This document shows positions 34,379 to 47,552 of a DNA stretch of 64,000 nt, piece after piece (positions within the stretch are counted from its first letter, which is position 1; every line of letters begins with the position of its first letter). Both the position numbers and the translations under genes were made by a program. Location of the stretch: NCBI GenBank assembly GCA_900491605.1, contig UESW01003881.1, forward strand, positions 1,809,865 through 1,873,864, in the 5' to 3' direction. The notes below the pieces were generated by a model, which saw only the letters and a list, made by a program, of their open reading frames with translations, searched no databases and was not told the DNA's origin. Source of the DNA: Calamus simplicifolius. Lineage: Eukaryota > Streptophyta > Magnoliopsida > Arecales > Arecaceae.

Positions 34379-35311
34379 AGTTTTGAGCTAGGTGGTGATG
34401 GCATGCTTTAGAATATATTCTGCTGATCCAAATCCCAATTTGTTCAACTGTATCATCGTGGAGCTCAGTGCTAGGTCATTCACCTCTCCAGCTCATGGTT
34501 TGATATGTACACAGACCTAGGATAGCCGGCAAGAAACACTTGTCAACCCTTGTAGCCCATTCATGTTCTGCATTCTAATTACAATCCATTTATATAAGAA
34601 CAATAAATTTCAAGCAAATGGGTCCACTAAGAAGCAAGAGTAAGCACCGAATCCAAAGGAAATAATGTTATACTTGTTTGCAAGGAAGTTTATAGAAAAG
34701 GAGAAGGAAAAAATATATATATATGTGTTCTCCTTCGAAAAGAAAAAAAAAAAAAAAAAAATCAGAAAACTAAGCATAAATTTTGTAGGTTGGTTAATTT
34801 CTAATGAAATAATATCAGCATTTTTTCCCCTCCTGTAAAAGTGATGTGGAGTCGGGTGTTTGTTTTGGCCTCATTAGTAGTCATGCCAGAAGGAAATGAG
34901 CAGTTGGGGTATGACAGGACGCTAGTACATTCCTCTATTCTCGACTTTGCACTCTTTGCGAGATACAACGATGCATCCCAATATGGCTTGGTCTCATTTG
35001 TTTATTTACAGTTCAGCAATCAAGCTTGCTCTGAAGATACCTCAATCCTCAAGTTCAAACAAACATTTTCAATTATATGCATATAAACCCTTCCTCCTGA
35101 AGCCATCCTTTTGAAGACATTATGATACTCCCAATCTCTGTTGTCTTATGGAAATGTAGCTTAGTTGAAGTTATGAGACGAACTTCTTTTGCTGTAGCAT
35201 GTAGGGTTCTGTTGCCATCAGCTTTATGCTTTAATAATAAATCTTAATTATCTTAAAGGAACTACATTAAAATGATATTTGGAGTTTATTACCGTGAGTC
35301 TTATTGAGAAT
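34379..35311. other. Non-coding spacer between LTR-C and LTR-D
   Basis: Ordinary AT-rich sequence with an A-run at about 34741-34760. The open frame 34841-35086 shows no recognisable motif. No gene is claimed. Confidence 0.4.
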
Positions 35312-37625
35312 TGATGGGGCCAGTTGACCCATGAAGAATAAAAAATTTTTTGGACAGCCCCAAAGGCCGACACCCCCAAAGATCGACGCCTCAAAGGCCG
35401 ACACCCGAAGACCGATGGCCCAAAGGCCGATGGCTCCAAGACAGTCGGCCCCAAAGGCCGACACCTCCAAGACCGGCACCTCCAAGGCCGGCACCTCAAA
35501 GACAGTCGGCACCAAAGGCCGACACCTACCAAGACCGCGCCTCCAAGGCCGGAACCTCCAAGGCCGGCACCTCGAAGACAGTCAGCCCCAAAGGCCGACA
35601 CCTACCAAACCGGCACCTCCAAGGCCGATGGCTCCAAGACAGTTGGCCCCAAAGGCCGACACCTCCCAGACCGGCACCTCCAGGCCGGCATCTCAAAGAC
35701 AGTCGGCCCCAAAGGCCGCACCTACCAAGACCAGCGCCTCCAAGGCCGGCGCCTCCAAGACCGATGGCTCCATGACCGATGGCCCCAAGACGTCGGCCCC
35801 AAAGGCCGACACCTCCAAGACCGGCACCTCCAAGGCCGGCATCTTCAGACCGATGGCCCCAAAGACCGACGACTCCAAAACCGACGGCCCCAAAGGCCGA
35901 CACCTCCAAGACCGACGGCCCCAAAGGCCGACGGCTCCCAGACCGACGGTCCCAAAGGCTGACACCTCCAAGACGGCCCCAAAGGCCGACGGCTCCAAGA
36001 CCGGCACCTCCAAGACCGATGGCCCCAAAGGCCGATAACCCAAGACCAACGGCCCCAAAGGCGGACGTCTCCAAGCTAGGCGCCGGCCCCGGCGTGTCCA
36101 AGCTAGGCGGCCCGGCACCTCCCAGGCGGCCCCGGCATCTTCCTTGCCGGCCTCCTGCGTCTCCGAGCCAGCCGGCCTCGGCACTCCCCAGCCGGCCCCG
36201 GCGTGTCCAAGCTAGGCGCCCCGGCACCTCCCAGGCGACCCCGGCATCTTCCTAGCCGGCCCCCCTGCGTCACCAAGCAAGTCGGCCCCGGTACTTCCCA
36301 GGCGGCCCCGGCTTGTCCAAGCTAGGTGGCCCGGCACCTCTCAGGCGGCCCCGGCATCTTCCTAGCTTGCCCCTGCGTCTCGAAGCCAGCCAGCCCCAGC
36401 ACTTCCCAGCCGGCCCCGGCGTATCCAAGCTAGGCGGCCCGGCACCTCCCAGACGGCCCGGCGTGTCCAAGCTAGGCGGCCCGGCACCTCCCAGGCGGCC
36501 CGACACTCCCAGACGGCCCTGGCGTGTCCAAGCTAGGTGGCCCGGCACCTCCAAGCGGCCCGGCATCTTCCTAGCCGGCCCCCTGCGTCTCCAAGCTCGG
36601 CGGCCCGGCACTTCCCAGCCGGCCCGGCATCTTCCTAGCCGGCCCTCTACGTCTCCAAGGCCATCCCCGGCCAGCCCGACTCGGCCCCAACGTCTCCAGT
36701 CCCGCCGAGTCGGCCAAGGCCATCCTCGGCCAGCCCGACTCGGCCCCGGTGTCTCCAGTCCCGCCGAGTCGGCCAAGGCCATCCCCGGCCAGCCCGACTC
36801 GGCCCCGGCTTCTCCAGTCCCCCAAGTCGGCCAAAGCCATCCCTGGCCAACCCGACTCGGCCCGGCAACTCTAGTCCCGCCGACCCGACACTTCCTCCGC
36901 CTCTCAAGTCCCGCTAAGTCGACCAAGGCCATCCCTGGCCAGCCCGACTCGGCCCCGGCGTCTCCAGTCCCGCTGAGTCGGCCAAGGCCATCCCCGGCCG
37001 GCCCGACTCGGCCTCGTGCCTCCAAGTCTATCGATTCGGCCTCGCCCCGGCACTGCCCTGCCAGCGGGATTGGCCCCGGCCATCTCGGGTCGACCCGGCT
37101 CGGCCCTGATAAGTTGGGATTTCCCAGTCCTGCTAGATTAGCCCCAGCGGTTCAAGAAACCGCCTCTGATGTGCGCTGCCCGACAGCGCCAGACGCGCCG
37201 CCCGACAGCGCCTGACGCGCGCCGCCCGACAGCCCCGACGGCTGATGGGACGTAGCCCACTAATCAGCCCAGATTCACGCAAAGGCTCAGCAGATCTTCT
37301 GACTCACGCAATCCCACGTGATCATGCCAGGATCAACCCCTATAAAAAGGTGAATCCACTCACCAAACATGTACGCGCGATAACCCCAAAATCGCCATCT
37401 CAACTCTCAAAGGAATTCTTCCTCCCTGAGATCCCTTTTTCCACACAAAACAGGGCTCACTCGAGCCCTTCTTCAGCTATGACCTCAGTCACTAACTTGG
37501 CCATCGGAGGGTCCCGCCGAAGACCCCGTCCGGTCCCGGGACTTCTTTGCAGGCACCCCGGCGAAGCGAGGATTCGAGAAGCACCTCCGTTCCCGACGTC
37601 CAGAAGAGGTGATCGAGCGTCATCA
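35312..37625 (+). mobile_element. LTR-D, solo LTR with perfect target duplication
   Basis: Starts TGATGGGGCCAGTTGACC and ends GAGCGTCATCA. The five bases before it (35307-35311) and after it (37626-37630) are both AGAAT. No primer site, gag or polypurine tract adjoins it. It therefore arose by recombination between the two LTRs of an inserted element. It contains the 30-bp block, a block of CCCGGCACCTCCCAGGCGGC-type repeats (36080-36640), the 60-bp block (36655-37020) and a TATA box at 37341-37348. Confidence 0.92.
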
Positions 37626-39759
37626 AGAATGAATATGTGCTGCTAAAGCCCTTCTTCTCCCACTTCTTCGATGATGGGAGAGATTTCTATCTTTTTCTAT
37701 GTAATGTTAGCAAAAGTTTTGCTGTATTGCTCTTCGATGCAACAAGTGCGCACCAAATATATGTATTGATCGTTCACGCATGTCGGCGCATGTGCAGTGT
37801 GCGATAAGATTCATTGGATCATCGCACGTGCATCGGCATGCGCGAATGATCAATTCGCATGCACCGAAGAACGATGTAGTAAGTATTTTTCGTATCATCA
37901 AAGTCATCAAATTGAATATAGCTGTCCATTGCCAAGGAATCAAGTGTTAGCCTTTGATACTGATTTTTTTTTTTTTTTTTTCACCGCAGATGTTCTTCTT
38001 TGTAATGTAGATGCTTTTTAATGGTATTTGCTTTCCTGAACTATGCTGATCTGGTCCACCTCGAGCCAACCAAACTTAACCCTTTCTCTGAAAAGAAATA
38101 ATTTTTATTTTCATTTTTAATTCTCCTTGTGAGCAATCTAATGAAGACCTTCATAGTAATCTAATTACGACTTTCATATATCATATAGTAGCCAGGTTAT
38201 CTGCCTTCGGCACCAAAAAGTTTTTTAAAAATCGTTTAATAACATTATTTTTTATAATATTATGAATATTTATTGTTTACAAAAAAAAAAAAAAAAGCTT
38301 TGCCTGCACCAACGAAAGATTGGTGAACATATAATAGAGACTCAAAGGGGCGTCCTCGGCTTGGAAAGATTGGTGAACATAAAGAGACTCAAAGGAATTT
38401 TCCTATCTGGCATCCGGCTGACCAAGTTCTATTAATTTGCAAATTCATGCAATTTTGGAGTTTGAATTGCAGGTGCAGAAATGGAGGATGTCGGTAGAAC
38501 AATCACAAGCCAAATTTATGTATTCTTACTTTGACACTTATATACAAAAAAAAAAAAAATACTTTTCTTGATTTATAAAAAATATATAATAATTATTGAC
38601 GTTAAAAGAATTACAAGACAAATTCGATGAAGCTGATGTAAAAATTATTAATAGTAAAACTAGCAATTTTTAATTACAATAAGTTTGCTTTAAAATTTTA
38701 CTTTAATTTTTTTTTTATATTAGTTATGAATAAATTTACTAAGCATATCTACAATAATATTTCTTATTATATATCATTTGCAGATAAAACTAAAATCAAG
38801 GGTAATTTTAAATTAAAATTATAGGAAAAAATATTAAAATTAAAAAAATTAAGTAGAAATAAAATAGAAAATATGAAATAATTTTAGCGACTTTAGAAGA
38901 AGAAATGAAGGTAACAAACATCCTAAAAGTAATTACATCCTATATTTAAAATTGATTATTCATTAAAAATAAATTGCTCATATATTTAAAATGAGTTGAC
39001 CAAAATGAAAAAAATATAATTGGACTATCATATGATCATAAAATATTAATAAAGTTGAAAAACTTTTTGAAAAACTTTTCTTTTTGTAAAGTAATAATAA
39101 AATTAATTATACTTTATAATATATAGTGTCATAGTTAGAAAACGTACATGCAAAATAAGTATATTTAGAATAAAAATATTGAGAAAAATATATGATAATA
39201 CAAAAAAATAATATTATCCATAAGAAATGAAAATAAGAAGTAGTTAAGCACTAATAAGAAAACTTAAATAATTTAAACAATTATATTGAAGGAACAGTAA
39301 TGAAAGACTTAATAATTTACTATTTATAAAAGATATGATTCTAAATTGGGTAGAATTAGAATTTTTTTTTTTTTTGTGTTTGAGGTTTGGGGGGTGCCAA
39401 TTACATACTCACCTTCATTTCTACTTCTAAAATTACAGACTCACCTTCACCGATAGCCTACAGAAAAGAAATCAGACACTCTTCAAGGGTTATTACAGAC
39501 TCAGTCCAACTCATGACAGACTAATGCAGTCTCTTAAGGATTTAAAGAAAGATATACCACAAAAAAAATATCAAGCAACAAAATGAAACCTTCATGCTTT
39601 TGAGCATCTATGATAAAATTTTATTTAAACACCACCAGAATCCGGTGCATGGCGGAGCATACACTATTTATTCCACCAAGAAAGTTAGATCAACAAAATT
39701 GTTAAATAAAAAAATTCCAATTGCAATTACTAAAGCAAAGACATGCAAAAAGAGGCATT
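37626..39759. other. AT-rich intergenic DNA
   Basis: It contains homopolymer runs (T at about 37965, A at about 38281 and 38547, T at about 39362) and no recognised gene. The right end presumably holds the 3' untranslated region of the V-ATPase F gene. Confidence 0.5.
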
Positions 39760-42700
39760 TCAGCGCCTCCCTGATGATGCTACTGATTCAGATGAGAACA
39801 AGTACCGCACACGGGAAAGAACAGAATCATGTGATGGGTCATATGGATGATCTTTTGAAGGAATCTCTAATACTGCAGGAATAGGTTTGTTGTGGCTATC
39901 CACAAGAAATCTTATCATATCTGCAACCTGTAGAAAAAAACCAAAAAAAACCTAGTCAGTGGTGCCCAGATAACCTGTTTGAGCACTGAAGCGCCAGGGA
40001 CTTTCGGGAAAGATTTTAACCTGTTTTATAGTGTGGGCAGATGATCAACAAGTTGAGATGATACAATGGAAAAATGATGTCAACAAAAATTAGAGACAAG
40101 ATCAAAAAAAAGTCCATGCCCATGATAATCCAAGTCTATGCAGTAAATATGTCTACCATTTAGAACCCACTGAGCAGTTCGGTTGAACTTCAAGCTCAGC
40201 CAAATCCAACAGCCGAGCAAAGGTGAAGTTTACATATTTCATTTGTAGAGGCAGAGACAGGAGGGGCAACACTCAGCATTAAACATTTCACTTATTGGAA
40301 ACCTAAGTTTACATATTTCACTTATTTATAATTCATAAACTCTCTGTTTATTTTTCAATAAAATAACATGAACCGGAATATAGGATTATCAGCATTATCA
40401 ACAAAAAAAGTAGCAAACCAGACTTGCAATTCACTAATAATCCCAAAGCCATACATGTAAGTAGTGTTTACTTAAACAGGCAAGTTATACATAGAAAAAG
40501 AAAGAAAAAACGGAGAACAATGACAGACAAAAAAAGAAGAAGAAAAAAAACCATAAGAATACATTCAAACCATTAATCTGAAGTTGCAACCAATCTAAAG
40601 TTGCAACCAAACTGTAGTAGGATGATGCTATGCAAAGTTGTTAAGAAAAACTTCATAGTAAACTATGAGAAGAAAAGTTTGAAAAAGAAAAGAATCACAT
40701 CCTCCACAAAAGATGGAGGGATGAGTAGATCTCAGACCTCATTCTTCTTTTTAAAGATAAAACATATAATTAAAATTTGGGATAAAAAAAGGCATTGTTG
40801 CTGCTCCTCTTAATATTGTTGCCTGATCTGTTCTTTTCTTAACTACACCAGTGGCAATCATAGTCTTTCGATGGACACTTTCCATAATTGTGAGTCACAG
40901 CATAGGGGTGCAACTTGGGCCGGGTTCAACCCGAATCCGGCCCGTCGAATCAAATTTGCAGTAGTACTTAAACTCGTGTTTGCCCAATCCGAATCCGAAG
41001 GACCCGGGTTTAACCCGGACCGATTTGCAATTGACCCGGTCTTGGGTTGCAGTCAATCCGAACCCGAGGTAACCCGCAACATGTCCGAGTTCCAAGTCTT
41101 CGACGCCTTATTTCATTCATTGCCGCCGCTCAACCCTACAATACGACTAGGGCATAAAAGAGGAACCAAAGTAGCGCTCTTTCATCACCTTCTCGTCCAC
41201 GGCCGGCAGCTCCTGTGTCGCCGAAGCCATGCCAGAGTTCTCTCCAGCCTTCGCCTGGCCCTCCAGCAGCGGGATCGTCCTCCCAAAGAGCTTGATCACT
41301 GGATCTCTCGAGTCGGCCATCACGTCGCAATCTCTCCACCTCCGTCCCTAAATCCAAGGACTCTGATCTCTCCCCTTATTCTCCGAACGCGAGAGAAAGA
41401 GAGAGAAGCAAACAGAGGACTGCCAAAAAATCGAGAGGATGACAGGGAGATGCCAGCTAACGGGTGAGGCCAAATATACTTCACACCGCTTTGGGAAACA
41501 CGAACTGGACTCTACAGGGCCTGGTGGGACTACAAGAAATGGACTCTATAACTGAAATTTTCATAGAAACCAACTTATTTGTTTCAAACTTTAGCTTATT
41601 TGTGTAATGTTAAGCTTGTTTGTTTCAGATTACCATATTTGTTTTTTTTTCCCTATCAATCCGAATTCCAATCCGAAACTCAACCCGAACCCGATTTTTA
41701 AAAATAGGGTTAGGGTTGAGATTCATGAGCCCGAGTTCCACCCCTATCACAGCGTAATTTAAAAATAGCCTCCTCGAAATTAGAAAAGGCAATGTCAGAA
41801 ATCTTCCATAAATTTCTTTTTTATATGAGAAATTGCAAATTCCAGGAGGGTAATTGCCCCCCTTGGCTCCAACAGTGTGGATTTGAATCTACAAAAATTG
41901 TGTAGGACTGAATTTCCTGTTTAGTTAACATAAAGCTGACAAAACACTATAACAAAATCATGAGCATCCCAACATGTTATAATTGAGGTGACACAAGAAG
42001 ATGTTTCACATGCAAAAATTCAGGGCATCGTTGAGGTTGCCAGTTGAAGATGTGCTTAATAATATGGTCACATACACAGGTTTGATAATTAACTTCCAGA
42101 CACTATTTTGTTCACCTGTCATACATTAACAAAGTTTACCAGTGACTAGAAAGAAAAGAAAATCATACATCAACTAATGAAGTGCTCAAATATGAAAACT
42201 TACATATTGGCTGATCAGTACTATGGCGACATCTTCTTTGGCAGTAAACTCTTTAAAACAATCCTCGATTTCTTTCACAGTCGTTTCTGATAAACAGGAA
42301 TAAAGTTGTCATTAATCATTAAAACAAGTGTCATCCTAAGGTGGATGTAAGGAAGATTAGTTATTCAAGTTTGGATTTGGAGTTGTCTCATTTACCCTAA
42401 AGAGAGAGCATATGATATATATGAAAGCCAGATAATGATATTGTCAACAATAGATCTTATATGATTATAAACTATGACTCATGCAATCAATTGACATTGA
42501 ACAATGTACTGTATCAAGACTAAGGAATTCAACTCGACAGGAAAAGAGGGAGCATAAACAAAAGCTAGCTGAATACAAGTACAAAAACCAGCAAGAGTAT
42601 TAGCATACTTGAGTCAACTATAAGGTAGTTTGTCTTTCTTCTCAAGTCAACATTACCAACTCCAGCAAGCAAAAAGCCAGTTACAGTGTCCTATAACAAC

Positions 42701-44032
42701 AAGAGGCCACCGGTCAGATACACATTTCTAGTCCACAGGTCACAACAGCAGCACAAAACTGAAGCAAATATTGCAGTGTGCTGTTAGAAAATCTTTTGCA
42801 CATAGAAGCAGTAGTCATTTGCATATCATGCCGCATGCATTATACAACTTCTGACGCATGCAGTAAAACCAGAAATGCTATCTTAGGTGAAATATAATGC
42901 CTGCACATATAATCACATATGTATGGCACCAGTATCCACAAGACATGGTTTCTTATGCTTTTGCTATGAAGAGCTAGCTCTTAAGACAGAACTACAGGAA
43001 ATGGCTGTAATGCAGTCTTACAGAACACTGAAGTTGATCAAACTAATCTAAGCATAGAATGGATAGAAATTGTCAATTTTGTATGCAGAGCACATAAAAC
43101 AATATCATATCAACGTGAGCATGCATGTTGTTCAACATGAGTTCATACCGGACATGATTTACAATCTCTAAATACTTGGGACCATAGATCTGGACTTTGT
43201 TTCTGAAAAGAGTGAAAGCACACAATTGGCAAGGTTCTAACAATTAAAAATTCAGAAAGGTCACACAGCAAGCGGCCCAAGGATGCCCAAAAAAAACAAA
43301 AAAACTTATTTATACATATAAAAACATCCAAACTTTACATCATAGAATTAATTTTTATAAGCTCATTATTTACTTATTTAGTCATTATTCCATAAACCAT
43401 AATCCCATACTTCATATTTTAAAATTAATATTGTAAGCTACAAAGTTGGCCACCCTCCTCATTTTTGGAAGTATGAGAAAGTATCTAAAATTTATCTAAG
43501 AAGTATTCAGTGTTTTCTTTAAAAAAATTTAAAAATAGGATACTCACACAAGTATTAGGCATGTATATGAGAAGTATCCCAAGAGCATTTGTATCCTCTA
43601 TGGATATAATATACACACGGCATGTAATTTGGAGTTTTTATCCTTTTTAGATAATAAAAAAGAATTAAGTATTTATACAATTAAGGAGATAGCCAAACAA
43701 GTATCAGACGATATGCGGGCATGTAGATTTATTAAGCCTGATTCACATGACTCATTAAAAAAAAGAAAATGCACAGGACTATGGAATACATGGAGGGGGA
43801 AGAAAGAACAGAACAATTAAAAGAATGTATCAAAGACACAACAGGATGTCGTAAATTCTTCTTCCGATCGGCACGACAAAAAAAAAAACTTATTTCTTTG
43901 ATCATTAGATATTAGGAGACATAAAACAGACCGATTTCATGCTCTTGACATCAAGAACCATCGACATACCTCATCAGCAATCATAGCAATGAGAGCCGAG
44001 CTATTAGTTTGAATCTGAGTTCGACCGGCCAT
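39760..44032 (-). CDS. VHA-F: V-type proton ATPase subunit F, four exons
   Basis: Small central-stalk subunit of the V1 sector of the vacuolar and endomembrane proton pump. Exons on the minus strand: 44032-43970, 42690-42609, 42286-42204 and 39927-39760, with GT-AG introns and consistent phases. The protein is 131 residues, the usual size. It starts MAGRTQIQTNSSALIAMIAD, continues EDTVTGFLLAGVGNVDLRRK, TNYLIVDSKTTVKEIEDCFK, EFTAKEDVAIVLISQYVADM and ends with EIPSKDHPYDPSHDSVLSRV, RYLFSSES and VASSGRR. These are the conserved subunit F blocks (TVTGFLLAG, ILISQ, LEIPSKDHPYD). No frame damage was seen, so it is probably functional. Intron 3 is about 2.3 kb and contains a hAT-like insertion. A gypsy LTR fragment lies about 500 bases upstream of the start. 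The transcription start was not determined. Confidence 0.96.
40903..41746 (+). mobile_element. hAT-like non-autonomous element in VHA-F intron 3
   Basis: Ends are TAGGGGTGCAACTTGGGC and GCCCGAGTTCCACCCCTA, inverted repeats matching at 16 of 18 positions. The 8 bases outside are TCACAGCA on the left and TCACAGCG on the right, an 8-bp target duplication with one mismatch, as expected for hAT transposons. Subterminal regions are full of AACCCGAA-like words. The centre (about 41080-41640) is unrelated to the other copy at 59893-60602. An open frame of 198 codons at 40871-41467 starts outside the element and has no recognised domain. Confidence 0.8.
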
Positions 44033-44533
44033 CGTAATCAATCAAGAGATACCTACCGACAAAAAAAGAAACTAGAGTTGGAATAATAATCAGACACAAG
44101 ATCCGATCTCTCTTTTCTAGGCCATCCCCAAAGAGCTCTCCCCAAATCTTGGAGGGCTTATCGAAACCCCACAGATTTCCCGAAATGAAATGGAGATCGG
44201 AAACTGGCTTGGAGGACACCATTCGATGGAGGGCATTCCAAGGTTCCCACAGATTTAGGATAAAAAAATAAAATAAAATCTTGAACCCTAATCGGGATCT
44301 TGGGGTGCCAGAGTCAAAGATCGATCCTCAGAAAGGGAGGGAGAACCTGGTGATGGGATCGAAATCGATCGATCGGGCGGCAGCAGCGGGGGTGGCCGAA
44401 GAGCAGGACCGCCGGAGTCGTGATGCTGGTTGTCCGGCAAGCGACGCAATGTCGAGGTTGAAACAAAGAGAGAACGTGTATGTCACCGGGCTTTCGATGC
44501 CAGGGCCGTAACATGTATATTTTTAAAACTACA
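44033..44533. other. VHA-F upstream region
   Basis: This should hold the 5' untranslated region and promoter of VHA-F, transcribed leftward. On the plus strand GAACCCTAATCGGG (about 44284) contains a telo-box-like ACCCTAA. No other feature is clear. Confidence 0.4.
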
Positions 44534-45356
44534 TGTCACGGCTCGGCCCAGGCAGATAATCCAGCTAAGCGCAAGGTCCAGACGGCTGCGCGGTCCAGCT
44601 GAGCACGCAACCCAAATTACTTAGGCTGATGGTCAACCTATAGATGCGGTCAGGCTGGCATGGCTATCATGGCATGGCCGTTGGGTAAGCCCATTCATCA
44701 CGCTCAAAAGAGAGGCCATCGTATTTCTTAGAGAGATTTGAGGCGATGGCTTGCATGAGATCTTGGCCATCCAACGTTCAGATGGAGTCCTATTTGTAGG
44801 AAGATTCTTAGGGGTGCTAGTTGGCGATTTTATCAGCAAGAGTCCACCGTATTTTGAAGATAGAGTTAGCCTAGGCTGAGGACTCTTTGGGGGTGTGGAT
44901 ATGAGAGGATCCTAGTCTTTATCTCTTCATCCAATGGTTAAGGTGGAGTCTTAATTAAAGAAGAGTCCTAAGTGGAAAAAGAGTCCTAGGCGGCGTGAAG
45001 AGAGGAACTTCACACGGTGTCGGACTCTTGGGGTGAAAAAGAGGCTGGTTGGGGAGCTATTTAAGGGAAGGCTAACCCAAGGCCTAGGGGTATCGAATTG
45101 CATGTAAGTAAAAGGGTCGATTGAGGAGTTCTTTGATGTGATCGAGATGCACAGGCGGTGCGTGGTTCTTGTCAAGTGAGGTTATCCGTATATTATCATG
45201 TTTATCGGGGACTTGTCTTTGGATATTTTATTTTATTTTATGATTATGGGGTCTAGGCTGGTTAAGAGAGGGATCTTCTAACGCCATCATCAGTAGACGC
45301 AAGGACTTAGTGGTCATAGGGTGCGCTTGCACGTGCCGATCGAAAGCTCGATGACA
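44534..45356 (+). mobile_element. LTR of gag-protease gypsy family, internally deleted
   Basis: Starts TGTCACGGCTCGGCCCAGGC and ends CGAAAGCTCGATGACA. It matches the LTRs at 45810-47512 and 56949-58140 but is about 820 bp instead of about 1200. Flanking bases (CTACA and TTATG) do not match, and no gag follows, so it is a remnant or damaged solo LTR. Confidence 0.75.
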
Positions 45357-45809
45357 TTATGCAAGGTCTCGATAAAATCGTTCGAAGGTTGTCCAAATTC
45401 TTACTCGCCATAAAATCTCGCTCACTGGTCAGGCCTGCCTTTGATCTAGTCGGGTCTCTAAAATTAAGTTCGGTTCAGTCCAAAAGTAGCGCCAGAATGC
45501 CGACAGTCTCCAATCGAATGAACCGGCAAGCCGTGCAACCTTTACCTAAACATAAACGGCCACGGCCTGAATCATTCAAGTGATGAAAAATATTTCTACA
45601 CCGCATATGATATAATATTTGGTATAATATTGTAACATATAAAATGAATAATGCATGCACATTAAAGAAAAAAAATATTTTTAACATACGTATGAGCATA
45701 TGTCACTTGCCAATCATTATGCATCATATACTAATCCTACATCGTACATGGTTTAGCAAAACTTTTCTTCGAGATAAATTTGAGGAACCATGAACTACAC
45801 CAACTTACC
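45357..45809. other. Spacer between two LTRs
   Basis: No recognised gene. The frame 45359-45583 has no known motif. Confidence 0.35.
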
Positions 45810-47512
45810 TATCACAGTCTGGCCCAGACGGAGGACGCGCACGCGTGCGGCCCAGCTAGGCGCACGGCCCAGGCAGAGGACACGCGCTTGCGCGCCCGGC
45901 TGGGCCTGCTGGGCGCACGACCCGGACAGCCCAGGCTGACGGCCAGCCTGGCAGGCGCAACCAGGTTGGCGCAGCCAACGTGGCATGGCCGTTGGGCAGG
46001 CCTGCCCAGCACACCCAAAAGATAGGCCATCGTATTTTCTTAGAGGAGATTTGAGATGGTGGTTTGAGCTGAGATCTTGGCCTTTGATTATCCCATCTAA
46101 CGGCCAAGATGGAGTCCTATTTGGAGGAGGATTTTGGGCAGCGCTATTAGGGATTATCCGCCACCTTGCATGTGGAGCACCATATTTCTTTTAGGAGTCT
46201 TGGGTAGTGGATTGTGGAGAAATCTCAGCCCTCCATCTCTTTATCCAATGGCCAAGGGAATAACGCACAAAAGGAGGAGTCTTTGGGCGGTGGCTTTTGG
46301 AGAGATCTTGGCCATCATCTTATCATCTAACGGCCAAGATTGAGTCCCAGTTGGCAAGAACTCTAAGGGTTTGTTTGGATTGGGATGAATGGAGGGGAGG
46401 GGAAGGAAATGGAGGGAAAATGTCATAAGTTATCTTGTTTGAGAGAAGGGTTAAAGAGAGGGAGGGAAGGGAACGAGAGTAACTGGTTTCCCCTCTTTTT
46501 CCCTCAATAAGGGTAAATTTGTTAACTCCCAAATCGGTGAGTAAGCTAAGGGAGGAGAAAAGGTTTAAGTCATATTTTTTCAGAAGACCAAAATATCCCT
46601 TCATTTTCTATTATTCATTCATTCTTTCTTACTGTTCATTCCATATTCTCAAGGTTATAATTGTCACATAAATCTTTCCCTTTCTTTCTCCCCTCTCTAT
46701 CCAAACAAGATAATTGATATTACCCTTCCTTCCCCTTCCATCCTTTCCAAACAAGAGAAGAAGAACAATAATTCCTTTTCCTTCCTTCCCTTTCCATCCT
46801 TTTACTTCTTTTTACTCTCCCCTTTCTTCTCCTCCAAAGATCCAAACATAGCCTAAGGCGGTGAGAAGAGATGGGCTTCGTACGTTTTCTACGTAGCAAA
46901 GGATGCTGATTTGCAGCTATAAAAGAGAGGGGGCAGCGGGTCCTCAAGGCATCCAAGAGAAATCAAGAGAGCAGATCAAGAGATCGGATCTTCTCTAGAG
47001 ATCAGATCAGAGAAGATCTGATCAAGGCATCCGAGAGGAGCTCGGGTGTGGCCAGCAGCGACTAGTGGAGGCGCGTGAGGTTGGCGAGCAACCTGATCAG
47101 TGGAGATCGATGTGCGCAAGGGTCTAAGTCAGGCGGACTTAGGCATTGGAGGGATGTGGCCGAGACGCATAGGCGGTGCGCACGCGGGTGCAGGGCATCC
47201 AGGTCAGTTCTTGTCGAGTGAGGTTGGGGCGGGCACTTTGTGTGATCTTTGTTAGGGACAAAGAGGAGTGTCTTTGTAGCCTTTGGGCAACCTCGTTATT
47301 TCCAAATTACTTAGCAAAGAGTTCTTTGGTTAGAAGGCTGTGCTTCCCGTAAATCATCGTGTTTGTCGGAAACTTATCTTTGGGGGTTTTATTTTATTAT
47401 TGTGGGGTCTAGACTAGTTAGGAGAGGGATCTTCTAACACCATCACTGGTAGACGCAAGGACCTAGTGGTCATAGGGAGCGCTTGCACGTGCCGATCGAA
47501 AGCCCGGTGATA
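45810..47512 (+). mobile_element. 5' LTR of gag-protease gypsy element
   Basis: Begins TATCACAGTCTGGCCCAGAC (first bases mutated from TGTCACGG) and ends GAAAGCCCGGTGATA just before the primer site. The about 490-bp MITE at 46367-46853 accounts for its greater length relative to the 3' LTR. Confidence 0.8.
46367..46853 (+). mobile_element. PIF/Harbinger-type (Tourist-like) MITE
   Basis: Ends GGGTTTGTTTGGAT and ATCCAAACATAGCC form imperfect inverted repeats, and TAA flanks both sides (46364-46366 and 46854-46856). The sister LTR reads ACTCTAAGGCGGTGAG at about 57499, the exact empty site with one TAA. The interior is C/T- and G/A-rich and non-coding. Confidence 0.9.
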
Positions 47513-47513
47513 A

Positions 47514-47530
47514 TTGGTATCAGAGCCCGG
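47514..47530 (+). other. Primer-binding site (initiator tRNA-Met type)
   Basis: TTGGTATCAGAGCCCGG directly after the LTR, the standard tRNA-Met primer site used by many gypsy and copia elements. It fixes the plus orientation. Confidence 0.9.
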
Positions 47531-47552
47531 TTGAAGCAAGTTCCAAGCACAG

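Noticed and set aside
40871..41467. 198-codon plus-strand frame
   Set aside because: Starts outside and runs into a hAT-like element within an intron. No recognised domain, and the interior is not shared with the sister copy.
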